A DNA stretch of 5,094 nt. Origin: JBHIBR01 sp046759145 [NCBI: Nitrospinota bacterium] (lineage in GTDB: Bacteria > UBA8248). The translations under genes and the position numbers were made by a program. Below the pieces are notes generated by a model. The model did no database searches. It saw only the letters and a list, made by a program, of their open reading frames with translations, and was not told where the DNA came from. Below are positions 1-5,094 of the stretch, piece after piece. Numbering within the stretch: the stretch's first letter is position 1; each line of letters starts with the position of its first letter. The stretch covers positions 1 through 5,094 of the forward strand of contig JBHIBR010000158.1 in assembly GCA_046759145.1 (NCBI GenBank). The letters are read 5' to 3'.

Positions 1-4
1 CCCC

Positions 5-1087
5 GTGGCTGAGCCGGACGACCCCGCCCCCGCCGCCGCCCGCATCCCCCCCGAGGAGCTCCTGCGGTTCACCTCCGCAGTGCTGGAGCGCATCGGCGTC
101 CCTTCCGACCGCGCCCGGGGGACCGCCCACGTGCTGGTGGAGGCGGACCTTAGGGGCATCCGCTCCCACGGCGTGGTCGGGGGGACGGGCCTGGAGGCCA
201 TCCTCCAGAAGGTCGAGGCGGGGGGCATCCACCCTGGGGCCCGCCCCGAGGTGGAGCGGCACGAAAACTCCGTCCTCCTCCACATGGACGCGCGAGGAGG
301 GCTCGGCCACCCGGCCGCCCTCGACGCGGTCGAACTCGTCGCTCTGACCGCCTCATATTGGGGCTACGGGAAGATGACCATCCGCAACTCCACCCACTTC
401 GGCGCGGCCGGCGTGTACAGCGAGGCCCTGGCCGAGCGGGGTTTGGCGGGCCGGGTGACCTCCACCGGGACGGCCTGGATGATCCCCTTCGGAGGGTCCC
501 AAAAGCGCCTGGGGACGAACCCCATCGCCTGGTCCATCCCCTATCCGGGGGGCGTCATCACCATCGACATGGCCACCAGCCAGCGGGCCCTGAGCCCTGC
601 CCTCAAGGCCGCCCAGGAGGGAGGCGAGCTCCCGCCCGACTACCTCCTGGGGCCGGACGGCGAAGAGGTGCGGCGGCCGGGGAGCGTGGAGGAGGTCAAG
701 GCGTGCTCTGTGCTCCCCGTGGGGGGGAGAAGCTTCGGCTACAAGGGCTCGGGCCTCGCGGTACTCATCGAGCTCGACGCCGCCCTGGGCGGCGGCTCGG
801 TGGGCCGCATCCCCTCCCTGGCGCCGGGCCCCGAGGGCTACGTGGCCCAGACGGTGGAGGCCTGGCGGGTTGATTCCCTCTTTCCCCGCGAGGAGGCCAT
901 GCGGCGGCTGGGCGAGGCGGTGGAGGACCTGCGCCGCCACGGCGGCCCGGAGATGCTCCTGCCCGGGGAGCGGGAGCGGCGCTGCCGGGAGGCCTACCGG
1001 AAGGAGGGGATTCCGTTCTCGGAGGCGGAGGTGAGGAGGCTCAGGGAGGTGGGGGAGAGGTTTGGGGTGGCGTGGCGCCAACCGTAG
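5..1087 (+). CDS. Ldh2-family NAD(P)-dependent 2-hydroxyacid (malate/L-lactate-type) dehydrogenase
   Basis: A cytosolic oxidoreductase of the Ldh2 family, which interconverts 2-hydroxyacids and 2-oxoacids (malate, L-lactate, ureidoglycolate and relatives) using NAD(P)H. The protein has 360 residues, within the usual 330-360. Visible family motifs are RGIRSHGVV (50-58, conserved His55), DARGGLG (95-101), NSTHFGAAG (128-136, His131), LGTNP (169-173), DMATS (188-192) and GYKGSGLA (245-252). The C-terminal part reads RVDSLF, then LLPGE and EGIPF, as in family members. There is no signal peptide or membrane segment. The start is GTG at position 5. It leaves a short Pro/Ala-rich lead before the first conserved helix (IPPEELLRFTSAVL), but only 4 nt precede it, so no ribosome binding site can be seen and a start further upstream is possible. 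The TAG stop lies inside a palindromic repeat. The substrate cannot be assigned, and no pathway partner is in the window. The family call is firm. Confidence 0.93.
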   Translation: MAEPDDPAPAAARIPPEELLRFTSAVLERIGVPSDRARGTAHVLVEADLRGIRSHGVVGGTGLEAILQKVEAGGIHPGARPEVERHENSVLLHMDARGGLGHPAALDAVELVALTASYWGYGKMTIRNSTHFGAAGVYSEALAERGLAGRVTSTGTAWMIPFGGSQKRLGTNPIAWSIPYPGGVITIDMATSQRALSPALKAAQEGGELPPDYLLGPDGEEVRRPGSVEEVKACSVLPVGGRSFGYKGSGLAVLIELDAALGGGSVGRIPSLAPGPEGYVAQTVEAWRVDSLFPREEAMRRLGEAVEDLRRHGGPEMLLPGERERRCREAYRKEGIPFSEAEVRRLREVGERFGVAWRQP

Positions 1088-1135
1088 CGCCGGCGTCCCC
1101 GCCGGCAGGGTTGCCGCCAAGATGGCGGCGCTACG
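1083..1135. repeat. Compound palindromic repeat (two hairpins inside a terminal inverted repeat)
   Basis: A 53-bp element bounded by perfect 10-bp inverted ends, CGTAGCGCCG (1083-1092) and CGGCGCTACG (1126-1135). Inside are two further perfect stems. GCCGGCG/CGCCGGC (1089-1095 with 1100-1106) has a 4-nt loop, and GCCGCCA/TGGCGGC (1113-1119 with 1123-1129) has a 3-nt loop. The outer and inner pairings share bases, so cloverleaf and double-hairpin forms compete. This design resembles REP/BIME-like or small MITE-like dispersed elements of GC-rich genomes. The element contains the TAG stop of the oxidoreductase gene at 1085-1087. There is no T-tract after either side, so it is not a standard intrinsic terminator, although it could attenuate or protect convergent transcripts. 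Confidence 0.8.
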
Positions 1136-1143
1136 AAAAACCG

Positions 1144-1169
1144 AGACCCTTCGCTCCGCTCAGGGTGAC
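1144..1169 (-). repeat. Short dispersed hairpin repeat, copy 1 (GTCA-stem-loop-TCTC type)
   Basis: Read on the - strand this starts GTCACCCT and ends AGGGTCTC. The stem is ACCCT/AGGGT (1146-1150 with 1162-1166), with an inner GC/GC pair (1153-1154 with 1158-1159). Translated in one - strand frame it gives the peptide HPERSEGS. From memory, that peptide is a common artefact hypothetical-protein sequence in many bacterial genomes, where this repeat is dispersed between genes. The function is unknown. A second, diverged copy lies in the opposite orientation at 1235-1268. Confidence 0.7.
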
Positions 1170-1173
1170 CGCC

Positions 1174-1206
1174 AAGGGGCTCGGGATGCCAGGGAAGGGG
1201 CTCGGG
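1174..1206. repeat. 12-bp direct repeat pair
   Basis: AAGGGGCTCGGG occurs perfectly at 1174-1185 and 1195-1206, separated by ATGCCAGGG. It lies between the two inverted copies of the hairpin repeat. It may be a short tandem duplication of a 21-bp unit. No function can be assigned. Confidence 0.6.
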
Positions 1207-1208
1207 GC

Positions 1209-1228
1209 GGCACCATCGGGGTGGTGCC
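1209..1228. repeat. Perfect 7-bp stem-loop
   Basis: GGCACCA (1209-1215) pairs perfectly with TGGTGCC (1222-1228) across a 6-nt loop, TCGGGG. No T-run follows on either strand, so a rho-independent terminator is not supported. The right arm, extended to TGGTGCCA, recurs at 1314-1321. The element is part of the repeat cluster between the convergent genes. Confidence 0.55.
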
Positions 1229-1234
1229 AGAGCT

Positions 1235-1268
1235 GTCATTCCTCTATGAAGGGCCGGCGAGGAATCTC
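1235..1268 (+). repeat. Short dispersed hairpin repeat, copy 2 (GTCA-stem-loop-TCTC type)
   Basis: Starts GTCATTCCTC and ends GAGGAATCTC. The perfect 7-bp stem is ATTCCTC/GAGGAAT (1238-1244 with 1259-1265), with a 14-nt loop. It has the same GTCA-YYCCT ... AGGRR-TCTC plan as the - strand element at 1144-1169, so the two look like diverged copies of one family in inverted orientation. They enclose a 125-bp segment whose outer 10 bp match at 7 of 10 positions. Confidence 0.65.
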
Positions 1269-1303
1269 ATTTGACCTAATGGCCCCGCGCCGAGCCGCGG
1301 CGC

Positions 1304-1339
1304 CTTCACCGCACTGGTGCCATCGGATCCAGCGTGAAG
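1304..1339. repeat. Imperfect stem-loop near the 3' end of the PIN-like gene
   Basis: CTTCAC (1304-1309) pairs with GTGAAG (1334-1339), and CTGG (1314-1317) pairs with CCAG (1329-1332), leaving small internal bulges and an 11-nt loop. It sits about 40 nt downstream of the stop of the - strand PIN-like gene. It could stabilise that transcript's 3' end, but no T-tract follows. The rest of 1269-1376 shows no gene, RNA or clear motif. Confidence 0.3.
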
Positions 1340-1376
1340 TTGTGCTCTCTGTCGATCATGGCCGGGAACCCGTGCG

Positions 1377-1889
1377 TCAGTCCACCCAAATTTCCGCGTT
1401 TAGTCCGCTGGTGAATCTGTACCGGGTCTTTTCCAGCATGCCCGTGTCCAGGTTCCGATCGGTTATGGTTACCTCTCCACCTTTGCTGAATACGAGCTTA
1501 GAGCCGCGCCACAGCGTGGCAAACGGACCGACGAGTTGCAGGACGTCTCTCATTATCCCAACGAAAACGTGGCTATTGAGAGTGGCCTCGGGAAGTACTA
1601 CGACTCCTGGATTACGATGCTCCGGAAACCGACGGTCGTCCAGGTATCCCCTGTCGCAGGTGATGAGTACGCGTTTGTGCCGCCAAGCGTAGGCAAAGAC
1701 TGCCTCATCGGAACGACCCCTCAGACCGACTTCCGAGACCGACTTGGTGTTCCATCCGAGTTCACGAAGGATCCGGCTGATGGCCGGGTCTAGATCCTCG
1801 TCCACGAGAAAGCGAGTTTTCTTCCCGAAAAGACGCCGCAGCCATGAGGCCTCTTCCTTGCTCGGGTTCTCAACCGGCCGCCATCCCAC
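1377..1889 (-). CDS. DUF5615 PIN-like (Mut7-C/VapC-type) predicted ribonuclease
   Basis: A 170-residue protein with a DUF5615 PIN-like fold, a group of predicted metal-dependent RNases often found as toxins. The acidic pattern is visible: FLVDEDL (27-33, Asp30/Glu31/Asp32), SDEAVFAYA (60-68, Asp61/Glu62), RVLITCDRGYLDD (73-85, Asp79 with Asp84/Asp85), then a VVVLPEA strand. The usual domain ends near residue 125. A further tail of about 45 residues (SKLVFSKGGEVTITDRN onward, Arg/Lys- and Thr-rich) looks beta-rich. The start is GTG at 1889 with a weak AAAGGCGG 11 nt upstream. The first 25 residues (to FGKKTR) precede the domain, and there is no ATG in that stretch. Many relatives are paired with a DUF433 antitoxin, but none is seen here. 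The gene is convergent with the oxidoreductase, is about 54% G+C, and lies 115 nt after the HNH gene. Toxin activity is inference, while the fold assignment is strong. Confidence 0.85.
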   Translation of the reverse strand: MGWRPVENPSKEEASWLRRLFGKKTRFLVDEDLDPAISRILRELGWNTKSVSEVGLRGRSDEAVFAYAWRHKRVLITCDRGYLDDRRFPEHRNPGVVVLPEATLNSHVFVGIMRDVLQLVGPFATLWRGSKLVFSKGGEVTITDRNLDTGMLEKTRYRFTSGLNAEIWVD

Positions 1890-1916
1890 TGTTAGAGCAC
1901 CCGCCTTTTCGACAAC

Positions 1917-1931
1917 GCGTTAGCTTAACGC
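1917..1931. promoter_or_regulatory. Dyad GCGTTA-GCT-TAACGC upstream of the PIN-like gene
   Basis: A perfect 6-bp inverted repeat with a 3-nt centre, whose near edge is 28 nt upstream of the GTG start of the PIN-like gene. An operator for an autoregulated toxin-type gene would be expected in such a position, but no regulator is encoded nearby and no convincing -10/-35 pair was found. Operator function is speculative. Confidence 0.3.
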
Positions 1932-1939
1932 TCGCCTTC

Positions 1940-1955
1940 AGCAGGGCGCCCAGCT
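1940..1955. promoter_or_regulatory. 16-bp near-palindrome centred on GGGCGCCC
   Basis: AGC-A-GGGCGCCC-A-GCT is symmetrical apart from one A/A mismatch in each half. It lies in the 115-bp spacer between the HNH stop and the PIN-like start. It could be an operator, a weak RNA hairpin or chance. Nothing else definite is seen in 1890-2004. Confidence 0.25.
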
Positions 1956-2004
1956 ATTCCAGCTCTTGAGTTTCTAGGGGGAAGAGGCCTGCTACGGCAC
2001 AACA

Positions 2005-2553
2005 TTAGAACACACTTTCTAAACAAAAACAAGTGAGTTCTTGTTCCTTGCCCCACTGTCTACAGGTGGACCTGTTTCTGCACCGTGGACACAATTGAGC
2101 TAAATCATTCTTGTGGATCTCAAGGGTACGCCGCTTGTGATGAAGTTCGAAGAGCAGCTTAAGGTACTTTCCAGCCACTAATCGGTGAATATTGTCCTTC
2201 CCCTTTAGTCCTAACCACTGGAAAATGCCCTGGTCTTTTCGTGACGCATTGCAAGAGGGGCATGACCATACCATGTTATCTGTCGAATCAGAGCCCCCTC
2301 GATTCCGGGGAATGAGGTGATCGACCTGCAAGTTTTCGAGGACGCCGCAGAACACGCATTCCTTTGGAAGCTCCTGTTCTTTCTGCCATTCCCTATTTGT
2401 GCCAGACATTGTAGCTTGCCCGTCCCGCAGAGCTTTGAATCGGTCAGAAACAAACCGATAGTTGATGTGACCAGAAAAGACACTTCGAGATATAAGCTTC
2501 GCGTATTCGTAGAAAATCTCTTCTCTAATGGTTTTCACGTAGGCTGGAGGCAT
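2005..2553 (-). CDS. HNH endonuclease with extra C-terminal Cys-rich module
   Basis: A predicted metal-dependent DNA nuclease of the Zn-stabilised HNH class, 182 residues. Two CxxC knuckles (Cys66/Cys69 and Cys98/Cys101) bracket the core QVDHLIPRNRGG (Asp78-His79), and Asn93 lies in TDNMVWSCPSCN. This is the standard HNH arrangement. The N-terminal 60 residues (VKTIREEIFYEYAKLISRS, then EWQKEQELPKE) are charged and helical. A tail (150-182) carries CPRC, then Cys164 and CFC (Cys155, 158, 164, 175, 177), which suggests a second metal site. The start is ATG at 2553, 22 nt after the CNNM stop, preceded by AGGACGGA. An in-frame TTG at 2610 would overlap the CNNM gene and add a low-complexity lead, so it was not chosen. 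G+C is just under 50% against about 70% in the neighbours, a sign of transfer. From memory, similar stand-alone HNH proteins occur widely. The biological role is unknown, with defence or mobile-DNA roles possible. Confidence 0.88.
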   Translation of the reverse strand: MPPAYVKTIREEIFYEYAKLISRSVFSGHINYRFVSDRFKALRDGQATMSGTNREWQKEQELPKECVFCGVLENLQVDHLIPRNRGGSDSTDNMVWSCPSCNASRKDQGIFQWLGLKGKDNIHRLVAGKYLKLLFELHHKRRTLEIHKNDLAQLCPRCRNRSTCRQWGKEQELTCFCLESVF

Positions 2554-2575
2554 TTGGTCGTCCGTCCTGCTCCAA
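2554..2575 (-). promoter_or_regulatory. Ribosome binding site deciding the HNH start
   Basis: Between the CNNM TAA stop and the HNH ATG, the - strand reads AGGA (2568-2565), 11 nt before the ATG, and GGA (2563-2561), 7 nt before it. Either can serve as a Shine-Dalgarno site, which favours the ATG over the upstream TTG. The 22-nt gap allows read-through or coupled translation from the CNNM operon. Confidence 0.5.
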
Positions 2576-3847
2576 TTACTGAGGCGCTCCCTCCCCCTTC
2601 CCCGGCTCAATCCTTACCCGTTCGATCCGCCGCTCGCTGGCTTCCTCCACGACAAAGCGCATCCCCCTCCAGATGACCGCCTCGCCCGGCCGGGGGATGC
2701 GCTCCAGCTCGGCCAGGAGGAAGCCCCCCAGGGTGTCGTAGCGGCCCTCGGGGACCTGGACGCCCAGCTCCTCCCTGAGCGCCTTCACCTCGATGCGGGC
2801 ATCCACCAGGAGCACGTCGCCCGGGGCGCGCGCGTAGCGCGGCCGATCGGTGTCGTACTCGTCGCGGATCTCCCCCACGATCTCCTCGAGCAGGTCCTCG
2901 AGGGTGACGATGCCCACGCTCCCGCCGTACTCGTCCACCACGATGGCCATCTGGTTCTTGTTGGCCCGCAGCTCCTCCAGCAAGTCGTCGGCCCGCTTGC
3001 TCTCGGGGACGAAGTAAGGGGGGCGCACCAGGGAGGGGACATCCCGCAGCCGCCCGCCCGCAGCCGGCTCGAGCGCCAGGATGTCGCGGGCGTGGACGAC
3101 GCCCACGATGTGGTGGATCTCCCCCCGGTAGACGGGGATCCGGGAATGCCCGCAGCGCTCCACCATGCCGATGGCGTCCTCCACGCTGGCGGTGTCCTCG
3201 AGCGCATCCACCTCCACCAGCGGGACCATGACGGCGTCCATGCGCCGCTCTCCGAAATCGAAGATGCGGTCGATCATGCGCCGCTCGCTGGGCCTCACAT
3301 CGCCCCCCCTTTCGGCCGTCTCCACCAGGAGCTCCAGCTCCTCCCGGGTGACGTAGGGGCTCTCCGGCCGGGCATCGGCGCCCGTGAGGCGGAGGAGGAG
3401 GCGGGTGAGGCGGGTGACGGCGAACACAACGGGCGCGAAGAGCCTGCGGGCGAACCAGATGGGGTAGACCGCCCGGGAGGCCCACCCGTCGGCCCTCTCC
3501 TGACCCAGGCTCTTGGGGACGATCTCGCCCAGGGTGACAATGAGGGGCAGCATCACCACGAGGGTGAGGAGCTCGCCCCAGTGGGGCTCGAAGTGCTGGA
3601 GCATGAGGGCGGTGACGAGGGTCACATTGGTGACAAACACCAGGTTGTGGCAGGTGAGGAGCGTCGCCATCATCCACTCGGGCTTCTCCAGCAGCTCGAG
3701 CAGGAGGCGGGGCCCCCGCATCCCCTCCTCGGCCAGCCGCTTGAGGCGCGCCCGGTTGGCCGAGACGAAGGCGATCTCGGAACCCGACAGGAAGGCCTCG
3801 CACCCCAGGAGCAACACCACCGCCGGGATGGCCCAGAGGAGGCTCAT
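2576..3847 (-). CDS. CNNM/CorC (HlyC)-family membrane protein with CBS pair, second of tandem
   Basis: An inner-membrane protein of 423 residues with the full family architecture. An N-terminal CNNM (DUF21) membrane domain has hydrophobic segments near 4-20, 58-83, 93-110 and 128-152. The motifs SGSEIAF (21-27) and [10 protein letters not shown] (106-115) mark the ion-site region. A CBS pair follows, with VMVP (206-209), HSRIPVY (234-240), [13 protein letters not shown] (245-257), then [25 protein letters not shown] (303-327). A CorC_HlyC domain (about 345-415) contains DTLGGFLL. Family members are implicated in Mg2+ (or Co2+) efflux, with the CBS domains sensing ATP/Mg2+; older annotation calls them hemolysins. 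ATG at 3847 is preceded by GGAGG with 8-nt spacing. The membrane motif [10 protein letters not shown] (65-74) differs from TGNELVNVAA in the neighbouring paralogue, so this is a distinct subgroup rather than a recent duplicate. Confidence 0.93.
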   Translation of the reverse strand: MSLLWAIPAVVLLLGCEAFLSGSEIAFVSANRARLKRLAEEGMRGPRLLLELLEKPEWMMATLLTCHNLVFVTNVTLVTALMLQHFEPHWGELLTLVVMLPLIVTLGEIVPKSLGQERADGWASRAVYPIWFARRLFAPVVFAVTRLTRLLLRLTGADARPESPYVTREELELLVETAERGGDVRPSERRMIDRIFDFGERRMDAVMVPLVEVDALEDTASVEDAIGMVERCGHSRIPVYRGEIHHIVGVVHARDILALEPAAGGRLRDVPSLVRPPYFVPESKRADDLLEELRANKNQMAIVVDEYGGSVGIVTLEDLLEEIVGEIRDEYDTDRPRYARAPGDVLLVDARIEVKALREELGVQVPEGRYDTLGGFLLAELERIPRPGEAVIWRGMRFVVEEASERRIERVRIEPGKGEGAPQ

Positions 3848-3863
3848 CCCCTAGGCCTCCTCC
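3848..3863 (-). promoter_or_regulatory. Shine-Dalgarno embedded in the upstream gene, coupling the two CNNM genes
   Basis: On the - strand GGAGGAGG (3863-3856) lies in the last codons (VEEA) of the upstream CNNM gene. It is followed by that gene's TAG stop (3853-3851) and then ATG at 3847. The nearest GGAGG is 8 nt from the ATG and only 3 nt separate stop and start. This is a classic translational-coupling arrangement and places both genes in one operon. Confidence 0.75.
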
Positions 3864-5094
3864 ACGCGGCTCACCCGCACCTTCACAATGCGCGTCTTGC
3901 GCACCTCGGCCACGGTGAACTCCAGACCATTCAGGCTCAGCTTCTCCCCCCGCCGCGGCACCCGCCCCAGCCGGTCGAACAGGAAACCCCCCAGGGTCTC
4001 GGCCTCGGCGTCCTCGGGCACATGCCAGCCCACGATGGCGCTGAAGTCCTCGAGGGGGATGCGCCCCAGGAAGATGTGGGAGCCGTCCGCCTGGGGCTGG
4101 TGGAGGGGCTCGGCCCGGGAGTCGAACTCATCGGCCAGCTCGCCGAAGATCCGCTCCAACAGGTCCTCCATGGTGACGAGGCCCGCCACGCCGCCGAACT
4201 CATCGGCCACAATCGCCATGTGGGTGCGCCCCTGGCGGAGCCGGAGGAAGAGTTCCCCCACGCGCATCCCCGAGGGGACGAAATGGGGCTCCCGGATGAG
4301 GCTCGGGGGGATGGGGGCGGAGGGGTCGAAGTCCCGCTGGCGGGAGAGGCGCAGAAAATCCTTGATGTAGAGCACCCCGACGATGTGGTCCCGGTCCTCG
4401 TGGCAGAGGGGGATGCGGGAGAAGGGGGCGCTTCGGACCCTCTCCACCACCTCGCCCAGATTCAGGGTGTCCTCCCAGCACACCATGTCGGTGCGGGGCA
4501 CCATGATGTCCGAGACCACCTCGTCGGTGAACTCGAAGATGTTATGGATGTATCGGTGCTCGACGGGCTCCAGCTCCCCCGCCTCGTGCCCCACGTCCAC
4601 CAGGGCGCGGAACTCCTCCTCCACCAGGATATTACCCGGCCCAGGCCGCCCGCCCCCGAGGAGGCGGAGGAGCCGCTCGGAGAGCTGGAGGAAGAACCAC
4701 CGCAGGGGGGTGACCGACGCCGCAAACACCCCCAAGGGCAAGGAGAAGGCTCGGGCCAGCGGCTCGGCCGACTTCACGGCGAGGGTCTTCGGGCCGATCT
4801 CGCCGAAGAGCATGAGGAGGGGCGTCATGATGAGGATGGCCACCCACCCCCTCCCCTCCCCCAGCACCGCAATGGTGAGGGAGGCGAACAACGCCGAGGC
4901 GGCCACGTTCACCAGCTCGTTGCCCGTCAGGATGGTGATGATGAGACGCCGCGGCCGGTCCAGCAGCCCCGCCACCCGTCGGCCGCCCCCCCCTTCCTCC
5001 CGCAGGCGCTGAACCCGGAAGCGGCTCAGGGAGAAGAAGGCGGTCTCCGAGGCGGAGAAGAAAGCCGAGCAGCCCAGGAGCACGGCGAACAGGG
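3851..5094 (-). CDS. CNNM/CorC (HlyC)-family membrane protein with CBS pair, first of tandem (5' end cut)
   Basis: An inner-membrane protein predicted to act in divalent-cation efflux or sensing, like its downstream partner. At least 410 residues are visible from a GTG at 5083. The frame stays open to the window edge and adds LFA in front, continuing a hydrophobic helix, so the true start is probably outside the window. Numbered from that GTG, SASETAFFSLSR (10-21) follows the first helix, and further hydrophobic segments lie near 47-75, 80-94 and 112-133. Conserved TGNELVNV (53-60) and FGEIGPKT (93-100) are present. The CBS pair has IMVPRTDMV (193-201), FSRIPL (221-226), HIVGVLYIKDFL (233-244) and VADEFGGVAGLVTMEDLLERIFGEL (292-316). 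The CorC_HlyC domain (about 335-408) contains ETLGGFLFDRLG. In the best block, 20 of 31 residues match the downstream paralogue. It ends 3 nt before that gene. Confidence 0.92.
   Translation of the reverse strand, partial: LFAVLLGCSAFFSASETAFFSLSRFRVQRLREEGGGGRRVAGLLDRPRRLIITILTGNELVNVAASALFASLTIAVLGEGRGWVAILIMTPLLMLFGEIGPKTLAVKSAEPLARAFSLPLGVFAASVTPLRWFFLQLSERLLRLLGGGRPGPGNILVEEEFRALVDVGHEAGELEPVEHRYIHNIFEFTDEVVSDIMVPRTDMVCWEDTLNLGEVVERVRSAPFSRIPLCHEDRDHIVGVLYIKDFLRLSRQRDFDPSAPIPPSLIREPHFVPSGMRVGELFLRLRQGRTHMAIVADEFGGVAGLVTMEDLLERIFGELADEFDSRAEPLHQPQADGSHIFLGRIPLEDFSAIVGWHVPEDAEAETLGGFLFDRLGRVPRRGEKLSLNGLEFTVAEVRKTRIVKVRVSRVEEA

Noticed and set aside
358-873. Long open frames overlapping the oxidoreductase gene (also 353-1120 on the - strand).
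   Set aside because: They are Pro/Arg/Gly-rich translations typical of alternative frames in GC-rich coding DNA, while the Ldh2 frame carries the family motifs.
1083-1135. A bidirectional intrinsic terminator for the convergent genes.
   Set aside because: The stems are strong, but no T-tract follows on either strand, and the compound inverted-end design fits a dispersed repeat better.
994-1239. A - strand open frame of 81 codons reading HPERSEGS in its middle.
   Set aside because: It overlaps the oxidoreductase gene antisense and is otherwise composed of palindromic repeats. This peptide is a typical artefact of the dispersed repeat, so it is not a gene.
1072-1692. A + strand open frame of 206 codons crossing the repeat cluster and running antisense to the PIN-like gene.
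   Set aside because: The translation has no domain pattern, is partly repeat-derived, and overlaps a - strand frame with clear catalytic motifs.
1890-2004. A possible integron attC site in the spacer between the two nuclease genes (GCTTAAC at 1923-1929 fits RYYYAAC).
   Set aside because: No matching GTTRRRY box was found at a suitable distance, nor the paired L boxes, and no integrase is present. The match is likely chance.
2554-2610. A TTG start at 2610 extending the HNH protein by 19 residues.
   Set aside because: It would overlap the CNNM gene and encodes an unusual basic lead from CNNM coding sequence. The ATG at 2553 has a ribosome binding site and correct spacing.
2607-3803. A 398-codon - strand frame inside the second CNNM gene, and similar long frames inside the first.
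   Set aside because: These are low-complexity Arg/Pro/Gly translations in GC-rich DNA. The CNNM/CBS frames are clearly the real ones.
1-5094. CRISPR array, tRNA/rRNA genes, transposase or integrase genes.
   Set aside because: No regularly spaced repeats, tRNA-like cloverleaf with conserved arms, rRNA sequence or recombinase motifs were seen on either strand.

Overview
The window looks like a piece of a high-GC bacterial chromosome. The flanking housekeeping-type genes are about 70% G+C (hand estimate from sampled lines), with strong G/C bias at third codon positions. The phylum cannot be fixed from this sequence. Inner-membrane CNNM/CorC-type proteins and dispersed palindromic repeats of the kinds seen here occur in many Gram-negative and metagenome-derived lineages.

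Layout. On the + strand, 5-1087 encodes an Ldh2-family NAD(P)-dependent 2-hydroxyacid (malate/lactate-type) oxidoreductase. It is followed by a repeat-rich convergent spacer (1083-1376) with a compound palindrome, two inverted copies of a short dispersed repeat, a 12-bp direct repeat and several stem-loops. All remaining genes are on the - strand. In transcription order these are a CNNM/CorC-type membrane protein cut by the right window edge (3851-5094), a second, different CNNM/CorC-type protein (2576-3847), an HNH nuclease (2005-2553) and a DUF5615 PIN-like nuclease (1377-1889).

The two CNNM genes are separated by 3 nt. The Shine-Dalgarno sequence of the second lies inside the last codons of the first, so they are almost certainly one translationally coupled operon, probably for divalent-cation (Mg2+-type) efflux or sensing. 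The HNH gene starts 22 nt after the second CNNM stop and could be transcribed from the same promoter, but its base composition (just under 50% G+C) is quite different. The PIN-like gene is also lower in G+C (mid-50s).

The region from about 1290 to 2575 is therefore best read as a small acquired island of two predicted nucleases, with the repeat cluster next to its left edge and the CNNM operon on its right. No known antitoxin partner, integrase, transposase, CRISPR array or RNA gene is visible. The most interesting points are the two-nuclease island, the HNH protein with a second Cys-rich module, and the repeat pile-up, which supplies the stop codon of the oxidoreductase gene. None of these is proven to be a new system.
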